From Fibrobacteria bacterium (GTDB taxonomy: Bacteria > Fibrobacterota > Fibrobacteria > UBA11236): a DNA stretch of 58,592 nucleotides. Below the pieces are notes generated by a model, which was not told the origin of the DNA, made no database searches, and saw only the letters and a program-made list of their open reading frames with translations. The position numbers and the translations under genes are program-made. Shown piece by piece: positions 46,547 to 55,197 of the stretch; position 1 is the first letter of the stretch, and the number at the start of each line of letters is the position of its first letter. Location of the stretch: positions 1-58,592 of the forward strand of contig JANYDA010000024.1 in NCBI GenBank assembly GCA_025360005.1, read 5' to 3'.

Positions 46547-47176
46547 TCAGCGGGCCGAATGGAAAATCAGGAAGTTCACGGCCGCCTGGACAACGCCGAT
46601 GAGCACCCCCAGAGCCAATCCCACCAGGGCGATCTCGTTGAACTCCTTATAGCCGATCTCTTCGATGATCTTGTTCAGGCGCTGCACGTCGAAGGCGAGG
46701 ATGTTGCGGCGGATGGTATCGCGCAAATCGATTTTGGATTCCAGGCTTTGCACCAGCAACTCGGTATACTTCTCCGCTTCGGTGGAAAAGATATCCGCGA
46801 TTTTATCCCGGATCTTATCCAATTTGTCGGAGGAAACGAACATGCTCAGGAAGGGCATGGTGGCCAGGAACTCCCCAACCTTCTCTTCCCATTTATCCAG
46901 GATCAATTGCCGCATGGCCTTGGCCGGATCGACTTTTTTCAGGAAGCCCATGATGTCCTCTTCCTTGAGGAACTCACGGGAAATGGCTTCGGAAATCCGC
47001 TCGGCCAGATCCGCTTGACGGCGAGGCAGCAGTCCCTGGATTTTGAAACCCAGGACATTGATGGGATGGACGGGCTTGAGCAACAGCTTGACCGCCAACC
47101 AATTTGTAAACCAACCGTGCAATCCGGCCAGCAGGATGGGAAGCAGGAGCAATGTGAAGATTTGGGCTAACGGCAT
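46547..47176 (-). CDS. DUF445 family membrane protein
   Basis: 209 residues from the ATG at 47176; an in-frame ATG at 47239 would add 21 residues that lie close to the divergent tRNA gene. The N-terminal membrane segment is IFTLLLLPILLAGLHGWFTNWLAVKLLLKPVHPINVLGFKIQGLLPRRQADLAE, which is diagnostic of DUF445. A long helical middle follows, and a C-terminal membrane helix (IALVGLALGVLIGVVQAAVNFLI) closes it. The function of the family is not established; some members have been linked to envelope or sporulation processes. Confidence 0.88.
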   Translation of the reverse strand: MPLAQIFTLLLLPILLAGLHGWFTNWLAVKLLLKPVHPINVLGFKIQGLLPRRQADLAERISEAISREFLKEEDIMGFLKKVDPAKAMRQLILDKWEEKVGEFLATMPFLSMFVSSDKLDKIRDKIADIFSTEAEKYTELLVQSLESKIDLRDTIRRNILAFDVQRLNKIIEEIGYKEFNEIALVGLALGVLIGVVQAAVNFLIFHSAR

Positions 47177-47278
47177 CAGGTAAAGGTAATCAATCGTTTT
47201 TTTGAAGGTTGAGGAACAAAAAATCGCATGGGAGGCCATAGACGCGGGTTTGGAAATTGACTACTTTGGCCTCCGTAT

Positions 47279-47353
47279 TGGTCAGTAGCTCAGTGGTAGA
47301 GCCCTCGGCTGTTAACCGAGTTGTCGTAGGTTCGACCCCTACCTGACCAGCCA
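47279..47353 (+). tRNA. tRNA-Asn (anticodon GTT)
   Basis: 75 bases that fold into a full cloverleaf. The acceptor stem is TGGTCAG/CTGACCA, the D arm GCTC-AGTGGTA-GAGC, the anticodon stem CTCGG/CCGAG around the loop CTGTTAA with anticodon GTT, and the T arm GTAGG-TTCGACC-CCTAC. The discriminator base is G and CCA is encoded. It is a single tRNA, not in a cluster. Confidence 0.97.
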
Positions 47354-47529
47354 ATTTTCCCCTTCTGCAGTCCCTATCCCATTCCGCTTCCGCTTAAGCC
47401 TCGCTCTCATGCCTGCCTACTTCGAGTCTGTAGACCCTGGAGTGAATGGACTTCCTTGCGGACCCTTTCCAATACGGTGAGATTCATCCCTATCCCCTGG
47501 GAATCCAGATGCCGCCCCGCCTGTTTGGG

Positions 47530-48312
47530 CTAACTGCCGGCGATCAATCGCCCGTAGGTGCGGTAAAAGAAATACAAGGTCATTGCGGATGCCATCGCGG
47601 CAATGAAGCGCCGCAGCTTGGCGGAATCGACCTTCTGGGAAAGGCTCCCCGCCGAATAGCCGCCGATGATGCAGCCTACCGTCATAACCAGGCAGCGCGG
47701 CCATTCCACCTTGCCCACGGAGATGAAGATGACCACCCCTACGCCGTTGATGACCGTGACCAGGAGCGATTTGAGCGCATTCATCTCATGGATGTTCCGC
47801 ATGCCGATCAAGGTCAGCACGGCCAGGGTCATGATGCCCATGCCTCCGCCGAAATAGCCTCCGTAGATGGCGATCAGGAAAAGCAGGAACCAGACCACCG
47901 GACGGGGAAATGGCTCCCCGCCACCCCGCATCGCAACCAGCCTGTCCGTGATGCGTTTACCGAAAATGAAAAGCAGGGTGGCGAATAAAAGCAGCCAGGG
48001 CAGCAAGGCCATGAAAAATGAGTTGGTGGAGACTAGGAGCAGCGCGGCGCCGATGGAGCTGCCCACCACGCCCATGCCCATGTACAGCTTAAGGGGATGT
48101 TTATGGCCTTGCAGGTTGCGGCGGAACGCGAACAAGGTGGCGAGCAACCCCGGCCATACGGCGATGGTCCCGCCGATATTGGCCAGAATGGGCGCGGAGC
48201 CGCTCCATAGCAGGGCCGGCAAAGTGATGAATCCCCCGCCGCCCGCCATGGCATTCAAGCCTCCGGCCAGCATCCCGGCGATGAAAAGAACGGCTGCTTG
48301 GGAAAGGGTCAT
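47530..48312 (-). CDS. TauE/SafE (TSUP) family membrane transporter
   Basis: 260 residues with about eight hydrophobic segments. The family motif GGLNAMAGGGGFITLPALLW follows the first helix, and the second half repeats it as IAIYGGYFGGGMGIMTLAVLTL. TSUP proteins move anions such as sulfite, sulfonates or organic acids. It starts 51 bases after the allophanate hydrolase stop on the same strand, so the two are probably one transcript, which suggests a role in nitrogen-compound metabolism here. The substrate is unknown. Confidence 0.88.
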   Translation of the reverse strand: MTLSQAAVLFIAGMLAGGLNAMAGGGGFITLPALLWSGSAPILANIGGTIAVWPGLLATLFAFRRNLQGHKHPLKLYMGMGVVGSSIGAALLLVSTNSFFMALLPWLLLFATLLFIFGKRITDRLVAMRGGGEPFPRPVVWFLLFLIAIYGGYFGGGMGIMTLAVLTLIGMRNIHEMNALKSLLVTVINGVGVVIFISVGKVEWPRCLVMTVGCIIGGYSAGSLSQKVDSAKLRRFIAAMASAMTLYFFYRTYGRLIAGS

Positions 48313-48363
48313 GGAACAACGTTACTCTCCCCGTCCGCGCTTTTAAAGAGGCCATTCCGGTGG

Positions 48364-50355
48364 CTAAGTCTCCGCGAGGTATGCCTTCCAACCGCCGTAG
48401 CGGGTAATCTCCTGCGCGCCGATGATGCCGGAAGGCTCGCACAGAAAGCCTTTTACTTTTTCGCCGCCTTCCAGTTCCACCGTGCCTATGGACAAAGGCT
48501 CTTTCACGTTTTCCAGGAACGCGCCCAGGGCCGCCAAAGCCAGTTCCCATACTTCCAATTCCACCGCGGCGCCCGCTTGGGTTTGGCGGATCATCCCTGG
48601 GAATTTGCGGCCCGGACGCTCCAGAGCGTAGAGACGGTAAGCGGGAACGGTTCTGAAAACCCCGGCCAGGCTCGCGCCCAGGTCGAGCAATTGGTGGTTG
48701 AGCGGTTGGCCGGACAAATGCAATCCCGCTACGGCCAAGCGCGTCAGCGGGGCGGCCGCGGACAAACCCCTGGGAGCCTGTTGCCAAGGCGCTTGTTGCG
48801 ATGAGGGCAGGACGTCCCGCGTCGGTACAAATCGAGAATGCGGCGGCGATGCTTGCGGCACCGGAACGCTTCCCGTTCCCAAAGAAAGTCCCGTAGCCGC
48901 ATGGAAGCGCGCTCCCATGTCGGCCAGTCCGGCCTCGGCGAATGCGGGCGCGATCAAGGTGACGCCGAAGGGAAGGCCGTTTTCCTTCCGGGCGGCAGGC
49001 ACCGCCAACGCGCTCAGGTCCAGAAGGTTGACGAAGTTGGTGTAATACCCAAGGCGCGTGTTCAGATTAACCGGATCCGCCGCCACCTCGCTTAGGCGGT
49101 ATTGCGTAGGCGCGGTGGGAGTCAAGAGGAAATCCATCCCCTTAAACAATGCTTCGATCCCGGCTCTCAGTTCGCGCAAACGGTAATACCCCCGGAAGCC
49201 GTCCACGGCCGTCAAGGCTCCGGCCCGGCCCATCACCTCCCGTATCACCGGTAATACCTCCCCCGGGTTGGCGGCCAGGAAATCCCCGTACGCGGCCATG
49301 CGTTCCGCCAGCCATGGCCCTTGATACAAAAGGCGCGCAGCCTCGGCGAAGGGCGCGAACGGGATCTCCAAGCTCACCCCGCCCAAGGTCCGCAACCTCT
49401 CCACGGCTTCCCGGAAGAGTTTCTCGGATTCAACGTCCCCGAAGAATTCCAGATGCTTCGCTTCCGGGATGCCGAAATGGAAAACGCCCCGCCCGGCCGC
49501 CGCCGTTGCGGGCCCGGTTTGCGCGCGTTCCACGGGGGCCGATCGGGAAAAGGCGTCCAACGAATCCGCCCCCCGGCATTGTTCCAAGACCGAGGATGCG
49601 TCGGCGACGGTAAGCGCGAAAACGGAAATGCAATCCAACGATCGGCAAGCGGGTACCACACCCCTGGCGCTGATCAATCCGCGCGTCGGTTTCAGGCCCA
49701 CCACGTTGTTGAATCCGGCGGGCACCCGTCCCGAACCGGCCGTGTCCGTTCCCAATGCGAACGATACCAATCCGGCCGCTACCGCCACGGCCGATCCGGA
49801 GCTCGATCCTCCCGGGATGTATTCGGAAAGGAAGGGATTCCGCACCGTACCATACGGGGACCGGGTCCCCACCAATCCGGTGGCGAACTGATCCATATTG
49901 GTTTTTCCGATCACGATCGCCCCCGCATCCCGCAACCTGGCTACGGCGGCGGAATCGGCCTTGGCCCGATAAGCGAAAGCCGGGCAGGCCGCGGTGGTAT
50001 CCATTCCCTCCACGTCGATGTTGTCCTTGACGGCGAATGGGATGCCATACAACGGGTAGCGTAAGAACCCGCCGCCGGCTTCCCCGAATGATTTTTCCAA
50101 AGCGCGCGCCCGCTCCAGCACGCGATCCCAGGCTACCCGGGATATCCATAAAGCGGGATCGGGATGATCATCGATTTTCCGCCTTAAGCTTTCCAAGACC
50201 AGGAACAACTTGCCAGGATCGGCGGCGAAGTGTTTGTGCAGGACGGCGATCTCCAGACCTTCCACGTTGACGATAGCGTTCAATGGCACACTCCCGGATG
50301 ACTCCCGATATAAGGAGCCGCCCGTATCCGAAGCAAGTTTCCGACCATGTTCCAC
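48364..50355 (-). CDS. atzF: Allophanate hydrolase
   Basis: 663 residues. It hydrolyses allophanate to ammonia and CO2, the last step after urea or guanidine carboxylation. The amidase-signature domain (about 60-470) has Lys in VKDNIDVEGMDTTAACPAF, Ser in IPGGSSSGSAVAVAAG and GTDTAGSGRVPAGFNN, which is allophanate hydrolase-like. The C-terminal roughly 125 residues (LAVAGLHLSGQPLNHQLLDLGA ... VLPSS-separated linker before; YALERPGRKFPGM, ALAALGAFL) are the second domain typical of AtzF. The start is a GTG at 50355 with AAGGA directly before it, too close to be ideal; a later GTG is possible. It is divergent from the ABC importer and points to the same regulatory region. Confidence 0.93.
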   Translation of the reverse strand: MEHGRKLASDTGGSLYRESSGSVPLNAIVNVEGLEIAVLHKHFAADPGKLFLVLESLRRKIDDHPDPALWISRVAWDRVLERARALEKSFGEAGGGFLRYPLYGIPFAVKDNIDVEGMDTTAACPAFAYRAKADSAAVARLRDAGAIVIGKTNMDQFATGLVGTRSPYGTVRNPFLSEYIPGGSSSGSAVAVAAGLVSFALGTDTAGSGRVPAGFNNVVGLKPTRGLISARGVVPACRSLDCISVFALTVADASSVLEQCRGADSLDAFSRSAPVERAQTGPATAAAGRGVFHFGIPEAKHLEFFGDVESEKLFREAVERLRTLGGVSLEIPFAPFAEAARLLYQGPWLAERMAAYGDFLAANPGEVLPVIREVMGRAGALTAVDGFRGYYRLRELRAGIEALFKGMDFLLTPTAPTQYRLSEVAADPVNLNTRLGYYTNFVNLLDLSALAVPAARKENGLPFGVTLIAPAFAEAGLADMGARFHAATGLSLGTGSVPVPQASPPHSRFVPTRDVLPSSQQAPWQQAPRGLSAAAPLTRLAVAGLHLSGQPLNHQLLDLGASLAGVFRTVPAYRLYALERPGRKFPGMIRQTQAGAAVELEVWELALAALGAFLENVKEPLSIGTVELEGGEKVKGFLCEPSGIIGAQEITRYGGWKAYLAET

Positions 50356-50483
50356 TCCTTGCCAATCGCAAGCGGATCAACGGACAATCGAAGACAATTC
50401 TCAATAATCCAAGGAACATCGCCGGATTCGCCATCCCATTTTTTAGCATTTGATGCCATTTACTGATCCAACTGCGACGAATA

Positions 50484-50514
50484 TTGACATTTGCTAGTGT
50501 CAAGGAGTAGCAAA
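50484..50514 (+). promoter_or_regulatory. Interleaved double inverted repeat upstream of the nitrogen operon
   Basis: TTGACA (50484-50489) pairs with TGTCAA (50498-50503), and TTTGCTA (50490-50496) pairs with TAGCAAA (50508-50514). The two inverted repeats interleave as in an H-type RNA pseudoknot, or they may be binding half-sites for an activator. The element lies roughly 50-80 bases upstream of the start predicted from the sigma-54 promoter. It does not match a known guanidine riboswitch. Confidence 0.6.
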
Positions 50515-50536
50515 CGCTTATTCCACTGTAATCCAA

Positions 50537-50553
50537 TTGGTACGGGGATTGCG
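50537..50553 (+). promoter_or_regulatory. Sigma-54 (RpoN) promoter of the urea/guanidine operon
   Basis: TTGGTACGGGGATTGCG matches the -24/-12 consensus (TTGGCACG-N4-TTGC) except for one T for C and the final base. The invariant GG (50539-50540) and GC (50551-50552) are exactly ten bases apart. Transcription would begin near 50563, leaving a leader of about 24 bases with GGGAGG before the ATG at 50587. Nitrogen-scavenging operons are frequently RpoN-dependent. Confidence 0.75.
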
Positions 50554-50586
50554 TTCCTTCCCTGAAACTCTATGGGAGGCCGCATC

Positions 50587-51594
50587 ATGTCCGATTTCTC
50601 AACCGATCGCATCAAGGATCAATTCATTGCCTTTTTGAAATTCCTGGCCATCCTGGTCCTGGTGCTGTTCGGTTTGCAGATGACGGCCCATGGGGCCACG
50701 CCCCTGAAGGTGGCTTACAGCGATTGGCCGGGCTGGGTGGCCTGGGACATCGCCGTGCAGAAAGGCTGGTTCAAGGAAGCCGGCGTGGATGTGGATTTCG
50801 TTTGGTTTGAATACGTCCCTTCCATGGACGCATACTCGGCCGGAAAAGTGGACGGAGTTTGCATGACCAATGGCGACGCCCTGGTGACCGGCGCCAACGG
50901 CAAGGTCTCCAAAGGCATTCTGCTCAATGATTTCAGCGACGGGAATGACATGGTGGTGGCCAAGGCCGGCATCAAGTCCATCAAGGATCTTAAAGGGATG
51001 AAAGTCGGCGTGGAAGTCGGCTTCGTGGATCATCTGCTGCTGCTGAAGGGGCTGGAAGCGGCCGGATTGCAGGAGAAGGACATTACCTTGGTCAACATGC
51101 CCACCAACCAGACGGCTCAGGCGCTGGCTTCCGGTTCCGTCGCCGCCATCGCCGCCTGGCAACCCAATTCCGGGCAAGCTCTGAAAGAGGCTCCCGGATC
51201 TTCCGCCATCTTCACCAGCGCCAACGCCCCCGGCCTCATCTATGACCTGCTCTATGTAAGCCCGGAAAGCCTGGCCAAACGCAAGGAAGATTGGAAAAAA
51301 GTGGTGAAGGTCTGGTTCCGCGTGGTGGACTTCATCAAGGACGACAAGAACAAGGCCGAATACCTGAAGATCATGAGCGCGCGCGTGGGCCTGAAGCCGG
51401 AACAATACGAACCGCTGATGAAGGGCACGCATTTACTGGACCTGGCGGAAAACAAAAAGCATTTCAAGGCCGGCAAAGATCTATCCTCGGTGGCGGGCTC
51501 CTCCAAGATCGTGGACGACTTCAATATGAAGAACGCCGTCTATAAGAAGGCCCAGGACGTGTCCTCCTATCTGGACGCGAGCCTAATCAAATAA
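50587..51594 (+). CDS. ABC transporter substrate-binding protein, NitT/TauT type, urea carboxylase region
   Basis: 335 residues from the ATG at 50587, with GGGAGG seven bases upstream. A signal or anchor helix ([18 protein letters not shown]) precedes the mature binding protein. [37 protein letters not shown] is the NitT/TauT-type opening, and [23 protein letters not shown] and [22 protein letters not shown] are the second-lobe motifs. This class accompanies urea-carboxylase operons in many bacteria. It presumably captures guanidine, urea or a related compound in the periplasm. A stable hairpin follows the stop. Confidence 0.9.
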   Translation: MSDFSTDRIKDQFIAFLKFLAILVLVLFGLQMTAHGATPLKVAYSDWPGWVAWDIAVQKGWFKEAGVDVDFVWFEYVPSMDAYSAGKVDGVCMTNGDALVTGANGKVSKGILLNDFSDGNDMVVAKAGIKSIKDLKGMKVGVEVGFVDHLLLLKGLEAAGLQEKDITLVNMPTNQTAQALASGSVAAIAAWQPNSGQALKEAPGSSAIFTSANAPGLIYDLLYVSPESLAKRKEDWKKVVKVWFRVVDFIKDDKNKAEYLKIMSARVGLKPEQYEPLMKGTHLLDLAENKKHFKAGKDLSSVAGSSKIVDDFNMKNAVYKKAQDVSSYLDASLIK

Positions 51595-51604
51595 TCTGAT
51601 CCGC

Positions 51605-51628
51605 GGCCGGGGACAATAGTTCCCGGCC
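51605..51628 (+). other. Stable stem-loop after the binding-protein gene
   Basis: GGCCGGGGA (51605-51613) and TTCCCGGCC (51620-51628) form a 9-bp stem, one G-U, around CAATAG. No T-run follows. Such structures commonly protect the binding-protein message and lower expression of the downstream permease. Confidence 0.5.
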
Positions 51629-51667
51629 ATCCACCTGACGACCGTCGCAACCGGAGGCCATACGACA

Positions 51668-52753
51668 TTGATCCAAAGGCGCCCGACGGAACCGGATCGG
51701 GTAGGAACCGCCGCCATGCTTCCGCCTTTGTATCCACCTACCGGCCCCAGTACCGGACCGCAAAGCCGGCGGGTTCCACCCAACAAGCCCGCGGGGATGC
51801 CTTTGCCCGCATTCCAGATCCGCAAGCCCCTGGCCCGTCGCGCCAACCTCTGGCTGACGCAGGCGGCTTTCCTGCTACCCCTGCTGCTTTGGTGCGCCAT
51901 CAGTTATCTCCCATTCGTATGGCATCCGAAAGTGGATATCCTCGATCCCGGATCGGTGGATTATTTCCAGAAGGGTATGCAGGTCGATCGGTCCGAATTC
52001 CGGGAAGAGAACGCCAAGCAAGCGGCGGCGGGCGGGCATCCCGCCACCGGCACGCGCGCCAATCCGGTTTATCTGCCCGCGCCCCATCTGGTGGCCAAGG
52101 CGCTGTTCACGGCTTTCCGGACCCCGCCGTTGCGGGACGGGGAACCATGGCTGCACCAGAGCCTGGGCCATAGCATCCGCATCATCGTCCTGGGATTCCT
52201 GCTCTCCGCCCTGTTCGGTGTGCCGCTGGGCATCCTGTGCGGCACATTCGCGCTGGTCTCGCGCCTCTCGGAACCCTTCGTGGATTTCATCCGTTACATG
52301 CCCGCTCCCGTTTTCGGCGCCCTCTCCGTGGCCATCCTGGGGATCGACGACGCGCCCAAAGTGGCCATCATCTTCATCGGCACCTTCTTCCAGATGGTGC
52401 TGGTGCTGGCCAATACCACGCGCTCGCTTCCCGCCGCCCTACTCGAAGCCGCCCAGACCCTGGGCGCCAGGCGGAGGCAGCTTCTCCTCAACGTGGTGGT
52501 GCCGGGAGTGCTTCCCTTGCTTTACCGGGACATGCGCATCCTGCTGGGCTGGGCCTGGACCTACCTGATAGTCGCGGAACTGATCGGCGCCAGCTCCGGC
52601 ATCAGCTTCTTCATCTACCAGCAGGCCAAGTACCGCAATTACGACAACGTCTATGCCGCCATCATCATCATAGGCTTGATAGGGCTGGGGACCGATATGG
52701 CGCTCAAAGGCCTGGGCCGCCTGTTCTTCCCCTGGGAAAAGGCGGATACGTAA
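51668..52753 (+). CDS. ABC transporter permease, NitT/TauT type
   Basis: 361 residues from a TTG at 51668, which has GGAGG ten bases upstream; an ATG at 51716 is the alternative. The N-terminal 55 residues are Pro-rich. One membrane segment follows (FLLPLLLWCAISYLPFVW), then a periplasmic region of about 80 residues. From about 165 comes the BPD_transp_1 core with the SIRIIVLGFLLSALFGVPLGILCG helix and the EAA-type loop AALLEAAQTLGARRRQLLLNVVVPGVLP. The last hydrophobic segments end ALKGLGRLFFPWE. It pairs with the ATPase encoded one base after its stop. Confidence 0.9.
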   Translation: MIQRRPTEPDRVGTAAMLPPLYPPTGPSTGPQSRRVPPNKPAGMPLPAFQIRKPLARRANLWLTQAAFLLPLLLWCAISYLPFVWHPKVDILDPGSVDYFQKGMQVDRSEFREENAKQAAAGGHPATGTRANPVYLPAPHLVAKALFTAFRTPPLRDGEPWLHQSLGHSIRIIVLGFLLSALFGVPLGILCGTFALVSRLSEPFVDFIRYMPAPVFGALSVAILGIDDAPKVAIIFIGTFFQMVLVLANTTRSLPAALLEAAQTLGARRRQLLLNVVVPGVLPLLYRDMRILLGWAWTYLIVAELIGASSGISFFIYQQAKYRNYDNVYAAIIIIGLIGLGTDMALKGLGRLFFPWEKADT

Positions 52754-52754
52754 C

Positions 52755-53678
52755 ATGGGAGATACCCTGGCCCTGCCGGATTACCGCGATCTCTCCCCGG
52801 ACCTGGTCAAACGCTTCCAGGCCATCGGAGCCCGGGAAACCATCCTGGAGATCGAGCATTTGCGCAAGGACTTCACCGGCCGCAACGGTGACGGCGCGGG
52901 TATGCCGCCGGTATTGGGCGACGTTTCCTTCCAGGTCAAGCGCAGGGAGTTCATCTGCGTTATCGGCGCGTCCGGCTGCGGCAAGTCCACCATGCTGCGC
53001 ATCCTGGGCGGGCTGGAGCCGCGTACCGGAGGCGAGGTGCGCATGAACGGCCATTCCGTTTCGGGTCCCGGCGCCGACCGCGGCATGGTCTTCCAGGAAT
53101 ACACTTTGTTCCCCTGGCTCACGGTCAAGAAGAACGTCATGTTCGGCCCCAAGATGGCCGGTCAAGGCAAGGACGCGTCGGAAGCGGAAGCCTTGCAATG
53201 GCTGGATATGGTGGGACTCTCGGAACGGGCAAACGCGTATCCCCACCAGCTTTCCGGCGGCATGAAACAACGCGTGGCCATCGCCCGGGCCTTGGCCAAT
53301 TACCCCGCCATCCTCCTGATGGACGAACCCTTCGGGGCCTTGGACGCGCAGACGCGCTGCCAGATGCAGAAGCATCTTTTGCAGATTTGGAAAAACGTGG
53401 ACATCACGGTACTTTTCGTCACGCATGATTTGGACGAAGCCATCTTCCTGGCCGATCGCATCGTGGTGCTGGGCGCGCGCCCGGGCCGCATCCTGGAAAT
53501 CATCCAGGTACCGGTGGATCGCCCCCGCCACCAGGGGCAATTGCTGTCGCCGCATTTCCTGGCCGTCAAGAACCGGTTGGAGCAATTGATCCATCCCGAG
53601 GAGACGCCCGATCCGGAAGAGATGAAGGATTTGCCCTTGGTCAGGATGACCCAGGTGGGCGATGAGGCGGAACCTTAG
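52755..53678 (+). CDS. ABC transporter ATP-binding protein, NitT/TauT type
   Basis: 307 residues. Walker A is GASGCGKST at about residue 75, the Q-loop region is VFQEYTLFPWLTV, the signature LSGGMKQR, Walker B ILLMDEPFGALD and the switch His FVTHDLDEA. All residues needed for ATP hydrolysis are present. About 35 N-terminal residues precede the ATPase core and a 40-residue acidic tail follows it. It energises uptake with the preceding permease and binding protein. An AT-rich repeat-like gap of about 100 bases separates it from the DUF1989 genes. Confidence 0.93.
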   Translation: MGDTLALPDYRDLSPDLVKRFQAIGARETILEIEHLRKDFTGRNGDGAGMPPVLGDVSFQVKRREFICVIGASGCGKSTMLRILGGLEPRTGGEVRMNGHSVSGPGADRGMVFQEYTLFPWLTVKKNVMFGPKMAGQGKDASEAEALQWLDMVGLSERANAYPHQLSGGMKQRVAIARALANYPAILLMDEPFGALDAQTRCQMQKHLLQIWKNVDITVLFVTHDLDEAIFLADRIVVLGARPGRILEIIQVPVDRPRHQGQLLSPHFLAVKNRLEQLIHPEETPDPEEMKDLPLVRMTQVGDEAEP

Positions 53679-53686
53679 GGGGAAGT

Positions 53687-53735
53687 CGAAATTCAAAATG
53701 AAAAATAAAAACAAGAATGAAGAGTGAAGAATGAG
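53687..53735. repeat. AT-rich repeat-like tract in the nitrogen operon
   Basis: GAAATTCAAAATGAAAAATA followed by variants of AAGAATGAAGAGTGAAGAATG is AT-rich and built from short near-repeats around ATGAA. It resembles the arms of the inverted repeat at 31446-31602 (AATTCAAAGTGGAAAATGC). It occupies about half of the gap between the ATPase and the first DUF1989 gene. Confidence 0.45.
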
Positions 53736-53780
53736 GATGGGGATGGGGAGGGTTTATGGTTGAGGGGACGGGAAGGCGCG

Positions 53781-54497
53781 ATGGATGACGAAAAGGCGAT
53801 TCTCTCGGAAACCTTGCGGGGCGGGGCCATGTGGTCTTGGACGCTTAAGCGCGGTACTTCGCTGCGTTTGATCGACAGCGAAGGCGGGGCGAACGTTTCC
53901 GCCCTGTTCCTGAACGCGGACGCGCCCCTGGAACGCTACAATATGCCGGACACGCTCAAAGCGCAATTCATCGCCTACTTGTCCAAGGGCAATGCGCTGC
54001 ATTCGGACATGGGGCGGATCCTCGTCTCCATCGTGGAAGACACCTGCGGATGGCACGATACCCTCTGCGGGCCCACCGATGCCAGGCTCACGGAAGCCAA
54101 ATACGGCGCGTCCAGCTACCAGCGGCACCGCAATGAACGCAACCGCAATGGGCGCGACAATTTCCTGGTGGAGCTGGGAAAATACGGCTTGGGGAAAAAG
54201 GATATGCCGGTCCCGATCAATTTCTTCAGCAAGGTAACCGTGGATGAGGACGGCAACCTGCGCTGGCAGCCCGGGCATTCCAGGCCCGGAGCCATGGTGG
54301 TATTGCGGGCGGAGATGAACGTGCTGGTGGTCCTGTCCAATACGCCCCATCCCCTGGATCCGGCGTCCGCCTATTCTCCCAAACCCGTCCGTGTGGAGAT
54401 CCGCCGCATCCAAGCGCCTGGTCCCGATGACGCTTGCCGCATCTCCCGCCCGGAAAACGGCCGCGGATTCCAGAACACCGAAGCCCAGTTCGTTTAG
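53781..54497 (+). CDS. Urea carboxylase-associated protein 1 (DUF1989), probable carboxyguanidine deiminase subunit
   Basis: 238 residues from the ATG at 53781, with GGAAGG nine bases upstream. The DUF1989 domain spans most of the chain: [62 protein letters not shown] (with the conserved Cys and His), and [14 protein letters not shown] ... [18 protein letters not shown]. In bacteria studied for guanidine use, the two DUF1989 proteins form a deiminase acting on carboxyguanidine, giving allophanate and ammonia. The assignment here is by family and context, not by tested activity. Confidence 0.88.
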   Translation: MDDEKAILSETLRGGAMWSWTLKRGTSLRLIDSEGGANVSALFLNADAPLERYNMPDTLKAQFIAYLSKGNALHSDMGRILVSIVEDTCGWHDTLCGPTDARLTEAKYGASSYQRHRNERNRNGRDNFLVELGKYGLGKKDMPVPINFFSKVTVDEDGNLRWQPGHSRPGAMVVLRAEMNVLVVLSNTPHPLDPASAYSPKPVRVEIRRIQAPGPDDACRISRPENGRGFQNTEAQFV

Positions 54498-54513
54498 GCG
54501 GAAAAGGAATCCC

Positions 54514-55179
54514 ATGCCCACCTTGGTCTATACGGAGAGCGGCTTGCACCCCTCGGACGCCGTGCGCGATGAAATCCTTCCCGCCGGCAAGGGCTGGCTG
54601 CATATCATCAAGGCCGGCCAGCATTTCCGCATCCTCGATCTGGAAGGCAACCAGGCCGTGGATACCCTATTCTACAACGCCTCCGATCCGGCGGATCGTT
54701 ACGATGCCGTCGCCACCATCCGCGCCCAGGGAAACATCTTCCTTACCACCGGCACGCGCCTCATGTCCAGCGAGGGCAACGTGCTGCTCACCATCACCGC
54801 CGATACGTGCGGCCGCCATGACACCTTGGGCGGGGCCTGTTCCGCGGAAAGCAATTCGGTACGCTATGCCTTGGATAAAAAGCATATGCACAATTGCCGG
54901 GACAGCTTCCTCATCGAGTTGGCGAACTCGCCGCAAGGCCTCACCAAAAGGGATCTGGCCGGCAACATCAACTTCTTCATGAACGTGCCGGTCACCCCGG
55001 AAGGGGGATTGACCTTCGCGGACGGCGTCTCCGCGGCGGGCAAATACGTCGAGATGCGCGCCGATATGGATGTGCTGGCCCTGATTTCCAATTGCCCCCA
55101 ACTCAACAATCCCTGCAATGCCTATAACCCCACCCCCGTGCGCCTGCTGATCTGGGATCCGCCCGCGGGCGCGGCCTGA
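54514..55179 (+). CDS. Urea carboxylase-associated protein 2 (DUF1989), probable carboxyguanidine deiminase subunit
   Basis: 221 residues from the ATG at 54514, with AAAGGA upstream. The same DUF1989 fold as the preceding gene, sharing [25 protein letters not shown], the [16 protein letters not shown] strand pair and [26 protein letters not shown]. It is paralogous to the previous protein but clearly diverged, consistent with a heteromeric enzyme. It is 16 bases after that gene and 18 before the carboxylase gene, so all three are probably co-translated. Confidence 0.88.
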   Translation: MPTLVYTESGLHPSDAVRDEILPAGKGWLHIIKAGQHFRILDLEGNQAVDTLFYNASDPADRYDAVATIRAQGNIFLTTGTRLMSSEGNVLLTITADTCGRHDTLGGACSAESNSVRYALDKKHMHNCRDSFLIELANSPQGLTKRDLAGNINFFMNVPVTPEGGLTFADGVSAAGKYVEMRADMDVLALISNCPQLNNPCNAYNPTPVRLLIWDPPAGAA

Positions 55180-55197
55180 ACGAGGGAATCTAAAACC

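Noticed and set aside
50484-50512. TTGACA as -35 box of a sigma-70 promoter
   Set aside because: No acceptable -10 box lies 16-18 bases downstream (GTAGCA), and TTGACA is explained as part of the inverted repeats.
50356-50586. Guanidine (ykkC-type, mini-ykkC, ykkC-III) riboswitch in front of the importer genes
   Set aside because: I looked for the CTAGGGTTCCG-like core, the paired ACGR hairpins and the GGACGAGG pseudoknot; none is present.
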